A DNA stretch of 64,000 nucleotides from Lachnospiraceae bacterium. GTDB lineage: Bacteria; Bacillota; Clostridia; Lachnospirales; Lachnospiraceae. Shown here in pieces: positions 25,014 through 34,304 of this stretch. The translations under genes and the position numbers were made by a program. The notes under the pieces were generated by a model, which was not told the origin of the DNA, ran no database searches, and was given only the letters and a program-made list of their open reading frames with translations. The DNA lies in assembly GCA_014239155.1 (NCBI GenBank), contig JAAZZQ010000017.1:1-64000 (forward strand), written 5' to 3'. Position 1 is the stretch's first letter. Each line of letters starts with the position of its first letter.

Positions 25014-28000
25014 ATGGGAAATGTAAAGCGTATTTACGTAGAAAAAAAAGAATCCTTTGCCGTTAAGGCTAGGGAACTTGAGGAGGAATTAAAGAGCTAT
25101 CTAGGCATCACTGGATTAAAGAAAGTCAGGATTTTTATTCGTTATGATGTGGAAAATCTTACAGATGCTATATTTGATAAGGCTTGCAAATGTGTGTTTT
25201 CAGAGCCTCCTGTAGACGATTTATATATGGAGAACATTGATTTGCCAGAAAATGCTCGCTGCTTTTCTGTGGAGTATCTGCCAGGACAATTTGACCAGAG
25301 AGCGGATTCAGCAGTACAGTGTGTACAGTTTTTAAAAGAGGATGAACAGCCTATTATTAAGACGGCTGTCACTTATCTATTAATTGGAACCATTTCAGAC
25401 AGTGAGTTTGATAAGGTGAAAAATTATTGTATCAATCCTGTGGACTCACGGGAGACTGGATTGGAAAAGCCAGAGACATTGGTGCAATTTTTTGCGGAAC
25501 CTGCGGATGTTGGAAGTTATGACGGATTTGTGGATATGGATGAAGATGCGCTGTCAGAGCTGTATGATTCCCTAGGACTTGCTATGACATTTAAGGATTT
25601 TGAGCATATTCAAAATTATTTTAAAAATGAAGAGCATAGAGACCCGACAGTCACAGAAATTAGGGTGTTAGATACCTATTGGTCCGATCACTGTCGCCAC
25701 ACAACGTTCTCTACAGAATTAAAGGAAGTTACGTTTGAGGAAGGATACTACACAGATCCCATAAAGACCACTTATGAAAATTATCTTGCTGTTCGGGGGG
25801 AAATTTTTGCAGGTAGAAAAGACAAGTATGTCTGTTTGATGGATTTGGCATTGATAGCAATGCGAAAACTAAAAAAAGATGGCAAGTTGGAGGATATGGA
25901 AAAGTCAGATGAGATTAACGCATGTTCCATAGTCGTTCCTGTAGAGATTGACAAGGAAGATGGAAAAGGCGTTGTCACAGAGGAGTGGCTCATTAATTTT
26001 AAGAATGAGACACATAATCATCCAACTGAAATTGAGCCGTTTGGTGGCGCAGCGACTTGTCTTGGCGGCGCGATTCGCGATCCCCTCTCAGGGCGTACAT
26101 ATGTTTACCAAGCAATGCGCATTACCGGTGCAGCGGACCCTACAGTGCCAGTAGGCAATACAATGCGAGGGAAACTTTCACAAAAGAAGCTGGTGCGTGG
26201 CGCAGCAAGTGGTTATTCTTCTTATGGAAATCAGATTGGACTTGCGACAGGATTTGTCAAGGAAGTGTATCATCCAAATTATGTGGCAAAACGAATGGAA
26301 ATTGGCGCTGTGATGGCAGCGGCGCCAAGAGCAGGGGTTATTCGTGAAAATTCAGACCCCGGAGATATGATTATTTTGCTCGGTGGGCGGACAGGTCGAG
26401 ATGGCTGTGGTGGAGCGACTGGCTCTTCCAAAGTGCATACAACAGCATCTTTGACAACCTGCGGCGCGGAGGTTCAGAAGGGAAATGCGCCGACAGAGCG
26501 CAAGTTGCAGCGGCTGTTTCGCAGGGCTGAAGTCAGCAAAATCATTAAAAAGTGCAATGATTTTGGAGCAGGCGGCGTGTCTGTTGCAATTGGAGAGCTT
26601 GCAGATGGTCTTGTTGTGGACATGGATAAAGTGCCAAAGAAATATGCAGGTTTAGACGGGACAGAGCTTGCAATCTCAGAATCTCAGGAGAGAATGGCAG
26701 TTGTTGTAGACCCAAAAGATGCGGATCAATTTCTTGCGTATGCTGCGGAGGAGAATCTTGAGGCGGTAAAAGTTGCAGTGGTTACGGAGGAACCTAGATT
26801 GGTGTTAAAGTGGCGCGGCAATAAGGTTGTGGATATTGCAAGAGCTTTTCTAAATACAAATGGAGCACATCAAGAGACAGGCGTATTTGTAGATACTCCT
26901 GTGGAGGAGGACAATTATTTTCACAAGATAGCAGTGAAAAAAGTGGAAGAAGCGCTGGAAAAGGATAATGTAAAAGAAGCAGTCCTTGCCACATTAAACG
27001 ACTTGAATGTATGTTCGCAAAAAGGTCTTGTCGAGATGTTTGATGCGTCAATTGGCGCAGGCAGTGTGTTTATGCCTTACGGTGGTAAGTATCAGCTTAC
27101 AGAGACACAGACTATGGTTGCAAAGCTTCCTGTCTTAAAAGGAAAGACAGACACCGTGACAATGATGGCACATGGTTTTGATCCCTATTTGTCCAGTTGG
27201 AGTCCATATCATGGAGCGATTTATGCAGTAACCGAATCAATGGCAAAAATTGTGGCATCAGGTGGCGACTACACAAAAATACGATTTACGTTTCAAGAGT
27301 ATTTTAGGCGTATGACAGAGGAGCCTTCCCGTTGGAGTCAGCCATTTGCGGCGTTACTTGGCGCGTATGATGCGCAGATTGGCTATGGACTGCCTTCCAT
27401 TGGCGGCAAGGATTCTATGTCAGGTACATTTAATAAAATCGATGTGCCTCCTACACTTGTTTCTTTTGCGGTAGATGTCGCAAAACAGCAGGACATTATC
27501 ACACCAGAGTTAAAGTGTGCAGGGGACAAACTTGTTGTATTTGACTTGCCCAAAAATAAGTATGCCCTTCCAGATTACAAAAATGTGATGAAACTTTATA
27601 GCGGTATTGCGAAGTTGATTGCTGACAAGGTGATTGTCGCTGCTTATGCGCTTGATTCTAAGGGGATTGTGGCATCAGTGGCAAAGATGGCATTTGGCAA
27701 TAAGATGGGTGTGGAATTTGACAGTGCACTTGATGCGCAGGCGCTTTTTGCAAATGAAATAGGAAGCATTATCGCCGAAGTTTCTGCGGATAAATTGGAG
27801 GCGCTTGCTGCAAGTGGTGTGGATTACAGGATTGTTGCAACAGTGTGCGCTGAGAATGAGGGCTTTGTATATCAGGATACAACGGTGTCAATGGACGAGG
27901 CGTTAAAAGCTTGGACATCAAAGCTTGAAAAAGTTTTTCCAACCAAGGCGGTTAAAGGTGCAGAGGCAATTGAGACAAAACTTTATGACACCAAAGATAT

Positions 28001-28823
28001 TTATATCTGTAAAAATAAAGTGGCAAAACCAACGGTATTTATCCCCGTATTTCCCGGCACAAACTGCGAGTATGATTCAACGATTGCATTTGAGCGTGCA
28101 GGTGCCAATGTTGTGACAAAAGTATTTCGCAATCTGTCTGCGGAAGATATTAGAGATTCTGTAGATACGTTTGTACAGGCAATTGCGCAGGCACAGATTA
28201 TTATGTTCCCGGGTGGCTTTTCGGCGGGGGATGAGCCAGACGGAAGCGCGAAGTTTTTTGCGACTGCCTTCCAGAATGCAAAGATGAAGGAGGCAGTAAA
28301 CAAACTGTTAAATGAAAGAGATGGTTTGGCGCTTGGTGTCTGCAATGGATTTCAGGCAATGATTAAACTTGGTCTTGTGCCTTACGGTGAGATTGTTGGT
28401 CAGAAGGAGGATTCGCCAACATTGACTTATAACACAATTAATCGCCATATTTCTAAGATGGTCTACACAAAAGTTGTCACAAACAAGTCTCCTTGGTTGC
28501 AGCTTGCTGAGTTAGGAAAGACTTACGTCACACCCGCTTCCCACGGTGAGGGCAGATTTGTGGCACCGCAAGCATGGATTGACAAACTTTTTGCAAATGG
28601 ACAAGTTGCGACGCAGTATGCGGACTTTAACGGAAATATTTCTATGGATGAGGAATGGAATGTAAATGGCTCCTATGCCGCGATTGAGGGTATTACATCA
28701 CCAGATGGAAGATGCCTTGGCAAAATGGCACATGTGGAACGTCGCGGGATTGCTGTTGCAAAGAACATCTATGGAGAGCAGGATTTAAAGATATTTGAGA
28801 GCGGTGTATTGTATTTTAAATAA
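25014..28823 (+). CDS. purL: Phosphoribosylformylglycinamidine synthase, single-chain
   Basis: A 1269-residue FGAM synthase for the fourth step of purine synthesis, using FGAR, glutamine and ATP. It is the large one-chain form rather than PurL-PurQ-PurS. The synthetase core shows TYWSDHCRHTTF, the HNHPTEIEPFGGAATCLGG loop, and a second half-site near DVAKQQ. The C-terminal class-I glutaminase carries FPGTNCEYD, nucleophile C1110 (GVCNGF), and H1177/E1179 (SHGEGRF). It has its own promoter and a good GGAGG, and appears monocistronic. With the PurF-like gene and the PurO/AICAR pair at 54 kb it makes three dispersed purine loci here. Confidence 0.96.
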   Translation: MGNVKRIYVEKKESFAVKARELEEELKSYLGITGLKKVRIFIRYDVENLTDAIFDKACKCVFSEPPVDDLYMENIDLPENARCFSVEYLPGQFDQRADSAVQCVQFLKEDEQPIIKTAVTYLLIGTISDSEFDKVKNYCINPVDSRETGLEKPETLVQFFAEPADVGSYDGFVDMDEDALSELYDSLGLAMTFKDFEHIQNYFKNEEHRDPTVTEIRVLDTYWSDHCRHTTFSTELKEVTFEEGYYTDPIKTTYENYLAVRGEIFAGRKDKYVCLMDLALIAMRKLKKDGKLEDMEKSDEINACSIVVPVEIDKEDGKGVVTEEWLINFKNETHNHPTEIEPFGGAATCLGGAIRDPLSGRTYVYQAMRITGAADPTVPVGNTMRGKLSQKKLVRGAASGYSSYGNQIGLATGFVKEVYHPNYVAKRMEIGAVMAAAPRAGVIRENSDPGDMIILLGGRTGRDGCGGATGSSKVHTTASLTTCGAEVQKGNAPTERKLQRLFRRAEVSKIIKKCNDFGAGGVSVAIGELADGLVVDMDKVPKKYAGLDGTELAISESQERMAVVVDPKDADQFLAYAAEENLEAVKVAVVTEEPRLVLKWRGNKVVDIARAFLNTNGAHQETGVFVDTPVEEDNYFHKIAVKKVEEALEKDNVKEAVLATLNDLNVCSQKGLVEMFDASIGAGSVFMPYGGKYQLTETQTMVAKLPVLKGKTDTVTMMAHGFDPYLSSWSPYHGAIYAVTESMAKIVASGGDYTKIRFTFQEYFRRMTEEPSRWSQPFAALLGAYDAQIGYGLPSIGGKDSMSGTFNKIDVPPTLVSFAVDVAKQQDIITPELKCAGDKLVVFDLPKNKYALPDYKNVMKLYSGIAKLIADKVIVAAYALDSKGIVASVAKMAFGNKMGVEFDSALDAQALFANEIGSIIAEVSADKLEALAASGVDYRIVATVCAENEGFVYQDTTVSMDEALKAWTSKLEKVFPTKAVKGAEAIETKLYDTKDIYICKNKVAKPTVFIPVFPGTNCEYDSTIAFERAGANVVTKVFRNLSAEDIRDSVDTFVQAIAQAQIIMFPGGFSAGDEPDGSAKFFATAFQNAKMKEAVNKLLNERDGLALGVCNGFQAMIKLGLVPYGEIVGQKEDSPTLTYNTINRHISKMVYTKVVTNKSPWLQLAELGKTYVTPASHGEGRFVAPQAWIDKLFANGQVATQYADFNGNISMDEEWNVNGSYAAIEGITSPDGRCLGKMAHVERRGIAVAKNIYGEQDLKIFESGVLYFK

Positions 28824-28927
28824 GTAGAAAGTTATTCGAGACCATATTTTTAGAGGTGCCAAGATAGACAAATACATAGAATTTTGATATTATAATCTAT
28901 GAGAATGTTCATTCGTGTGGTGATAAA

Positions 28928-31786
28928 ATGATGAATGTGGTATTTGTAGGAATTGGAATGCTTGGCATTGGGATTATTGTTTTTGCGTTGATGCTTCTGC
29001 TTCGGGGTGATGGTTCAAGGGAGCAGAAGCTAATGCAATATTTTCTTTTGGGGGCATTGGTGCAGAATGTCGGATATTTGCTAGAATTGACAGCGCCGAC
29101 ATTAGAAGCTGCCATAGTGTCTGTCAAAATGCAATATCTGGGTTCTTTGACAGTCCCGATTAGTTATTGTTATTTTATATTTAGTTATTGTTGTGAAAAA
29201 GCGCCAAAAAAGGTTTTGCGTGTTTTAAAGATTGTTGATGTCTTTATTATAGGGCTTGTTTTTACTTGCGATTTACATACAATTTATTATCGCAGTATTC
29301 AATGGGTAGAAACAACAGAGGGACACGGTTTATTGCACTTGGAATATGGACCAGGATATTGGATTTTTATGGTCTGCGGAACGGCGATTCCATATGTTTT
29401 GTCTCTTTATGCGCTGGTCCGTTTTTGCGTTAAGAGACCAGAGTATGCTGCTGACAGAAGATGTGGGCTAATTTTGGTGCTTTCTTTTCTGCCAGTTGTG
29501 GCACTTTATGCGTATTCTGCGAAATTAACACGCACGTATGATTCCACGCCAGTGGTTTTGGGGGTGGTGCTTTCGAGCGTAGTAATTTTAATTTGGATTA
29601 GAAAGGTATATGATTTTAGCAGTCTGGCGTTTGGCATATTGCTTAACAGTATGAGTGACAGTGTGATTGCATTGGATGAACAGCGACAGATTACGAATTT
29701 TAATCCAGCAGCGGCAAGAATTTTTAAGGATTTGGACAGTCAAATGATTGGGAAGCCAATCGAGAGATTAAAGGGATTTCCTCAAGATATGCTGGGTCAG
29801 GAGGAACGGTGGGAATTTTGTCTGAATGACAGGTTTTTTCAGGGACATGTAGAACCAATTTTTGATGAATTTAGGAAGAACAAGGGGTATGTTGTTCTCC
29901 TTTTTGATGTGACAGAGACAAGAAATTATATTGAAGAAATTAAGCATGTGCGGGAGCAGGCAGAACAGGCTAATATTGCAAAAAGTGCTTTTCTTGCAAA
30001 TATGTCTCATGAGATTCGCACGCCAATGAATGCCATTGTAGGGCTGAGTGATATTATAATGGAAGAAAGCCGTGGAAAAAAAGTATATGAGTATGCCTGT
30101 GATATTAAATCGGCTTCGCGTAATTTGCTGGCACTTATCAATGATATTCTTGATTTATCTAAAGTGGAATCAGGAAAAATGGAGTTGGTGCTGACAGAGT
30201 ATCATGTAGTTTCGCTTGTTGACGAGGTTCTAAGCATGATGGAGGTTGTGGCATCACAAAAAGGTCTTTGTCTAAAAAAGAAGTATGATATGTCGATTCC
30301 CTGTCGGTATCTGGGCGATGAGGGAAGAATTAAACAGATTTTAATTAATATTCTAAACAATGCATTGAAATTTACAAAAAAAGGCTATGTTGCATTCTCT
30401 GTCACTGCAAATCGAGGTGATAGAGAGGATTTGGAGATTCTTTCTTTTCGGATAGAGGATACAGGATGCGGTATCCGCGAAGAAAACTTAAAAGAAATTT
30501 TCGATAATTTTAAGCAAGTAGATTCAAGAAGAAATCGCGCTGTTGAGGGAACAGGGCTTGGTCTTTCCATCACCAAACATCTAGTAGAGCTGATGCAGGG
30601 AACGATTCAAGTAGAAAGTGTGTATGGTGAGGGAACTACATTTACAATAAAAATTCCACAAAAGATTGTGGATGACAGACCTCTGTCGGAGGTGCCAGTG
30701 GCACAAGCACAGACAGAAGAAGCCTTGAATTTCTTTACAGTGAAGGATTGTAGGGTGTTGGTGGTAGATGACAATCGAATTAACAGAAGAGTTGCTATTA
30801 ATTTTCTGCGGACCTATGGCTTAGAGATTGACGAGGCAGACAGTGGAGCTGCCGCGATTGCACTTGTCCATAAGATAAGGTATGACATTATTTTTATGGA
30901 TCATATGATGCCAGAAATGGATGGAATAGAGACAGTACAGAAAATACGAAGTGAGTGTGGGGATTATGGTAAATTTCCAATTATAATCGCATTGACAGCG
31001 AATGCAATGGAGGGAGTCAGGGAAATTTTTCTAAAAAATGGTTTTCAGGATTTTATTACGAAACCGTTGGATAGGCGGTCTTTGCACGCAACGTTACTTC
31101 GATGGATTTCGGAGGAAAAGCGAGTAAAAGATGAAACTTTAACACAGGTGGAACAAACAGAAGATAGCAAAGACATAGAATTTCAAATAGACATTACTGG
31201 AATTGATATGGAAAAGATCGCAGGACAATATTTGGATAATCGTGAGGACTATTTGGAACTTTTGGACTTGTACTGTCTGGATGGAAAACGAAAATTAATC
31301 CTTTTGCGTGAACTTTGGGAAAAACAGGATTATAAAAATTATGGGATTGAGGTTCACGGCTTGAAGAGTGCTTCTGCCAATGTGGGGGCTATGGCAATCT
31401 CAGAATGTGCTAGAGAGCAGGAAAAGGCTGTTGATAGAGGGGATATAGATTATGTTGACACACATGCAGCACAATTGTTAACAGCATATGAGGCACAGAT
31501 AGAACATATTATTCAATTTTTGGAACGTGTTCAGAAACCAACAAATTCTGGAGAGAAAAAACAAGCAATTGATCCTGAAAGTTTTGTGTGTGAGATAAAT
31601 GAAGCCCTAAATAGTTTGGACAATTTTCGCGCGAAGGATTGTGCACATAAAATAGAGGAGATTTTACAATATCAGTTAAATCCTGAGATTGAATCCAAAT
31701 TGATAGAAGTGCAAAATCAGTTGAAGTTATATGAAGATGAGGCAGCAGAGCAGATGCTTCGAGAATTGTTGGAAATAAAGTGGTAA
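28928..31786 (+). CDS. 7TM-type hybrid histidine kinase with receiver and HPt domains
   Basis: A 952-residue phosphorelay kinase. Seven hydrophobic segments in the first 235 residues form a HisKA_7TM-like sensor, followed by a PAS domain (DSVIALDEQRQITNFNPAAA), HisKA with H361 (SHEIRTPMNA), HATPase (NILNNALKF, DTGCGI, GTGLGLS), receiver with D658 (FMDHMMPEMDG) and an HPt domain with H810 (VHGLKSASANVG). All relay steps except the final output are in one chain. A single-domain response regulator starts 13 bases downstream and is the obvious recipient. Gene fusion order is standard. Ligand unknown. A TATAAT at 28891-28896 suggests the promoter. Confidence 0.92.
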   Translation: MMNVVFVGIGMLGIGIIVFALMLLLRGDGSREQKLMQYFLLGALVQNVGYLLELTAPTLEAAIVSVKMQYLGSLTVPISYCYFIFSYCCEKAPKKVLRVLKIVDVFIIGLVFTCDLHTIYYRSIQWVETTEGHGLLHLEYGPGYWIFMVCGTAIPYVLSLYALVRFCVKRPEYAADRRCGLILVLSFLPVVALYAYSAKLTRTYDSTPVVLGVVLSSVVILIWIRKVYDFSSLAFGILLNSMSDSVIALDEQRQITNFNPAAARIFKDLDSQMIGKPIERLKGFPQDMLGQEERWEFCLNDRFFQGHVEPIFDEFRKNKGYVVLLFDVTETRNYIEEIKHVREQAEQANIAKSAFLANMSHEIRTPMNAIVGLSDIIMEESRGKKVYEYACDIKSASRNLLALINDILDLSKVESGKMELVLTEYHVVSLVDEVLSMMEVVASQKGLCLKKKYDMSIPCRYLGDEGRIKQILINILNNALKFTKKGYVAFSVTANRGDREDLEILSFRIEDTGCGIREENLKEIFDNFKQVDSRRNRAVEGTGLGLSITKHLVELMQGTIQVESVYGEGTTFTIKIPQKIVDDRPLSEVPVAQAQTEEALNFFTVKDCRVLVVDDNRINRRVAINFLRTYGLEIDEADSGAAAIALVHKIRYDIIFMDHMMPEMDGIETVQKIRSECGDYGKFPIIIALTANAMEGVREIFLKNGFQDFITKPLDRRSLHATLLRWISEEKRVKDETLTQVEQTEDSKDIEFQIDITGIDMEKIAGQYLDNREDYLELLDLYCLDGKRKLILLRELWEKQDYKNYGIEVHGLKSASANVGAMAISECAREQEKAVDRGDIDYVDTHAAQLLTAYEAQIEHIIQFLERVQKPTNSGEKKQAIDPESFVCEINEALNSLDNFRAKDCAHKIEEILQYQLNPEIESKLIEVQNQLKLYEDEAAEQMLRELLEIKW

Positions 31787-31799
31787 AAGGAGAAACTAA

Positions 31800-32168
31800 A
31801 TGGGAAAAATGCGAATTTTAGCGGTGGATGATAACAGCATTAGTCTTGCGGCAATTGAGCAGGAGCTAAAAAAAGAATATGAGGTGATTCCAGTTAATTC
31901 CGGTGCGCGTGCACTGCAATATTTGCGGAGAGAAAGACCAGATTTGATTCTTTTAGATATTCAGATGGCGCAAAAAGATGGGATTGAAACGTTGAGAGAA
32001 ATCCGCCAGATGGAGAGATGTTGGGGAATCCCAGTGATTATGCTCACCTCAAAACAGGATAAAGCCACGGTTGTGGAGACATCTAAATTAGGAATATATG
32101 ACTATGTGATTAAGCCATTTAAAGGAGAAGATTTACATAATCGAATAGACCGTGCGCTAAAAAAATAG
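31800..32168 (+). CDS. Single-domain response regulator
   Basis: A 122-residue CheY-like receiver with no output domain. The acidic pocket (VDDN), phosphoacceptor D53 (LILLDIQM), the conserved Thr in MLTSK and Lys in VIKPFKGED are all present. It overlaps functionally with the 7TM kinase encoded 13 bases upstream, whose HPt domain probably phosphorylates it. Output would be by protein-protein contact, unless it passes phosphate onward. The YjbR-like gene follows within eight bases. Confidence 0.9.
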   Translation: MGKMRILAVDDNSISLAAIEQELKKEYEVIPVNSGARALQYLRRERPDLILLDIQMAQKDGIETLREIRQMERCWGIPVIMLTSKQDKATVVETSKLGIYDYVIKPFKGEDLHNRIDRALKK

Positions 32169-32175
32169 GAGGTGT

Positions 32176-32517
32176 TTGAGCGGTTTGACAACGAGAGAAG
32201 AAGCGCTAAAATATGGACTTACATTTCAGGAGGTGTATCAAGATGCACCATTCCATGATGCGAATTGGGTATTAGTGCGCTGTAAAAAGAATAAAAAGGC
32301 ATTTTTGTGGACCTATGAATATGAAGGGCAGATGCGTATTAATATAAAGGTTAGTCCAGAGTGGCGAGATTTTTGGCGGGATACATATGCAGCGGTACTT
32401 CCAGGCTATCATCAAAATAAAGAGCATTGGAATACTGTGATTCTTGATGGGAGTATTCCCGACGAGGAAGTGAAACGAATGATTGCAGAAAGTTATGATT
32501 TGGTAAAGGGGAAATAA
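32176..32517 (+). CDS. MmcQ/YjbR-family protein
   Basis: A 113-residue protein of the MmcQ/YjbR (CyaY-like fold) family. Diagnostic features are the central INIKVSPEW segment, the PGYHQNKEHWNTVILDG block and the closing IAESYDLV. Homologues bind DNA in some reports, but the biological role is unsettled. The start is a TTG at 32176 close behind AGGAGG; a TTG at 32185 (L-to-M of TTREEA) is an alternative. It is downstream of the kinase/regulator pair and three bases before the next gene, so it is probably in the same operon. Confidence 0.8.
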   Translation: MSGLTTREEALKYGLTFQEVYQDAPFHDANWVLVRCKKNKKAFLWTYEYEGQMRINIKVSPEWRDFWRDTYAAVLPGYHQNKEHWNTVILDGSIPDEEVKRMIAESYDLVKGK

Positions 32518-32520
32518 GAG

Positions 32521-33348
32521 ATGGCAATTCAATATAAAATATCGGCAGTGGATATAATAAAGATGCTTGGATACACAGAACCTGTAAGCGAGGAAGAATG
32601 GAAAGAACAGCGAAGGTATTATGAGCGCAAGTATGGAGGGAAACTGCCAATGGATAAATCAAGGATGGAAATTTTTGAGGAGGAGTATCATCGAAAGTTT
32701 CCACAGATATTAGATGAATTTGTGCGTTTGGCAAGTGACCGCCCGTTGTTTGAAACGGCAGATATATGGGTATTCGGGAACCTTTTTCCTTATTTCTCTT
32801 ATGAAGATATTGAACAGTGGATTGAGGATGATAAGGAATATTGGGAGGAGTCGCCAGAAGAGTATGAAGATGAGGAGCACTATCAATTTTCAAAGATTCC
32901 TAGGGAACAGTGGAAAGAACATGTTTTAAATTATTTACAGATTGGTAGTGATTATGCCGCAGGTGTTGTGAATTTTGGTATTTGTGAGACTGATTTGGAG
33001 AAAGAAGACCCACCAGTATATTATTTGCATGAAGCCGATTCTATTAAGGAATGGAAAGTGTTGACAAATACGCTATCTGAGTTTCTTGGAGGAATTGTCT
33101 GTGATCTGTTGGCAGGAGCGAATTATTTTACGGCTCAGAATGTTCTGGAGGAGGATTGCTGGGAGTTTTGCGAATATAAAAACTTGGACCAACTGTCACA
33201 GCGACAGATTGTGCTTTCGGAGATGACAAAATATCCTTCCTTTTATGGAGATGATGTTTTTTATCGCATCTGTTTGGACAAGGGCACAAATACGCTGTAT
33301 TTGGTTAACAATGACAAGGATTTGCTGGTGATACAAAAGGCAGAATAA
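32521..33348 (+). CDS. Hypothetical acidic protein, last gene of the kinase operon
   Basis: A 275-residue soluble protein I do not recognise. It is strongly acidic, with a Glu/Asp/Tyr-rich block (about residues 95-125: EDDKEYWEESPEEYEDEE) and many Trp and Tyr. The C-terminal third (CDLLAGANYFTAQNVLEEDC and FYGDDVFYRICLDKGTNTLY) vaguely recalls SMI1/KNR4-like (SUKH) immunity folds, but this is not strong enough to name it. No signal peptide or membrane helix. It starts three bases after the YjbR stop. Confidence 0.7.
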   Translation: MAIQYKISAVDIIKMLGYTEPVSEEEWKEQRRYYERKYGGKLPMDKSRMEIFEEEYHRKFPQILDEFVRLASDRPLFETADIWVFGNLFPYFSYEDIEQWIEDDKEYWEESPEEYEDEEHYQFSKIPREQWKEHVLNYLQIGSDYAAGVVNFGICETDLEKEDPPVYYLHEADSIKEWKVLTNTLSEFLGGIVCDLLAGANYFTAQNVLEEDCWEFCEYKNLDQLSQRQIVLSEMTKYPSFYGDDVFYRICLDKGTNTLYLVNNDKDLLVIQKAE

Positions 33349-33404
33349 TTTTTAAAAAACGATTGCATTCAGAACAATTTTGAGTTTATTTCAAAGCTTC
33401 TTTT

Positions 33405-33438
33405 GGTTAATATAAAACACATAGGTTTTATATTAACC
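33405..33438. terminator. Convergent hairpin between the unknown gene and the nuclease gene
   Basis: A perfect 14-base stem, GGTTAATATAAAAC with GTTTTATATTAACC, and a six-base loop overlap the nuclease stop codon. It is AT-rich and lacks a clean T-run, so it is a weak bidirectional terminator at best. Confidence 0.5.
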
Positions 33439-34297
33439 GATTTAGACTAGCGATTGCCGCTTGCTGTTCTTTGAACTGCATATCAATTTTGTCTCCATTA
33501 GAATACTTTACAACAATTTCATATCTATAAAATGAATCTTTGGTAAAGGCAATTTCTTTGTCTCCATTAATAATATAAGCACAAGCATCTTGAATATTGT
33601 AAAATATTTTTGCATCTCCAAATAAAGATATAATAGAAATACTCTCTAATGTTCTTTCTAACGCATTTCGTATACACATCAAAAAGATTTTCCATTGTTC
33701 GGTATTGTTATTTATTAAATAATCACCAATTAGTTGCAATTGAGTTTTCGTTAATGCTTCAAGCTGTTCAACACGGCTTTGCAACACTTCTTCCGAAGTA
33801 TTTTCATCCCAATGTGCATCAATACCTTGTGAAGCAAATGCATCTTCAATAGCATTAATTGAAAAATATAATAATTTGAATCCTTCTGATTTCATTTGAT
33901 TTAATGAATTTTCTGTAAATTCTCCTGCCAAAACAGCTCCATAGAAAGGACCATACTCACTATATCGACTTACCAAAGGTTTAATGGCCGCTGATATTTC
34001 CTGTGCTTTATTTTTTGAATGTTTTGTATATCTTCGCCATGCCATTTCAATAAATGCTCTGGGGTTTCCAATTTTTGTTTCGGATCCTTGATATTCGATT
34101 ACAATATCTAACTTATGCGTATTTCCATTAATATCAATCCATTTTACTTCGCTTTGATTGTTTCTTGCAGGTCTTGGATGCCTATAATCTAAATACATAC
34201 CATATTCATTTGCGATAGGTTGACAATGCCTAATTAAAGTACATTCTAATAAATCTCCTATAATTTGACCAAAGCGATGTGCTGGTGATTTTGCCAT
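33428..34297 (-). CDS. Probable PD-(D/E)XK-like restriction endonuclease
   Basis: A 289-residue protein paired with a DNA methylase, hence a likely restriction enzyme. The candidate nuclease core is KLDIVIEYQG, followed about 20 residues later by FIEMAWRRYTKHSKNKAQEI; the Asp and Glu fit a PD-(D/E)XK fold, but the usual E-x-K is E-M-A, so the lysine may be supplied from the next helix. Base composition is clearly more AT-rich than the neighbours and it is inverted relative to them, both signs of transfer. Its start is seven bases after the methylase stop, so the methylase is made first. A non-nuclease accessory role cannot be excluded. Confidence 0.65.
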   Translation of the reverse strand: MAKSPAHRFGQIIGDLLECTLIRHCQPIANEYGMYLDYRHPRPARNNQSEVKWIDINGNTHKLDIVIEYQGSETKIGNPRAFIEMAWRRYTKHSKNKAQEISAAIKPLVSRYSEYGPFYGAVLAGEFTENSLNQMKSEGFKLLYFSINAIEDAFASQGIDAHWDENTSEEVLQSRVEQLEALTKTQLQLIGDYLINNNTEQWKIFLMCIRNALERTLESISIISLFGDAKIFYNIQDACAYIINGDKEIAFTKDSFYRYEIVVKYSNGDKIDMQFKEQQAAIASLNRLI

Positions 34298-34304
34298 TAT
34301 AATT

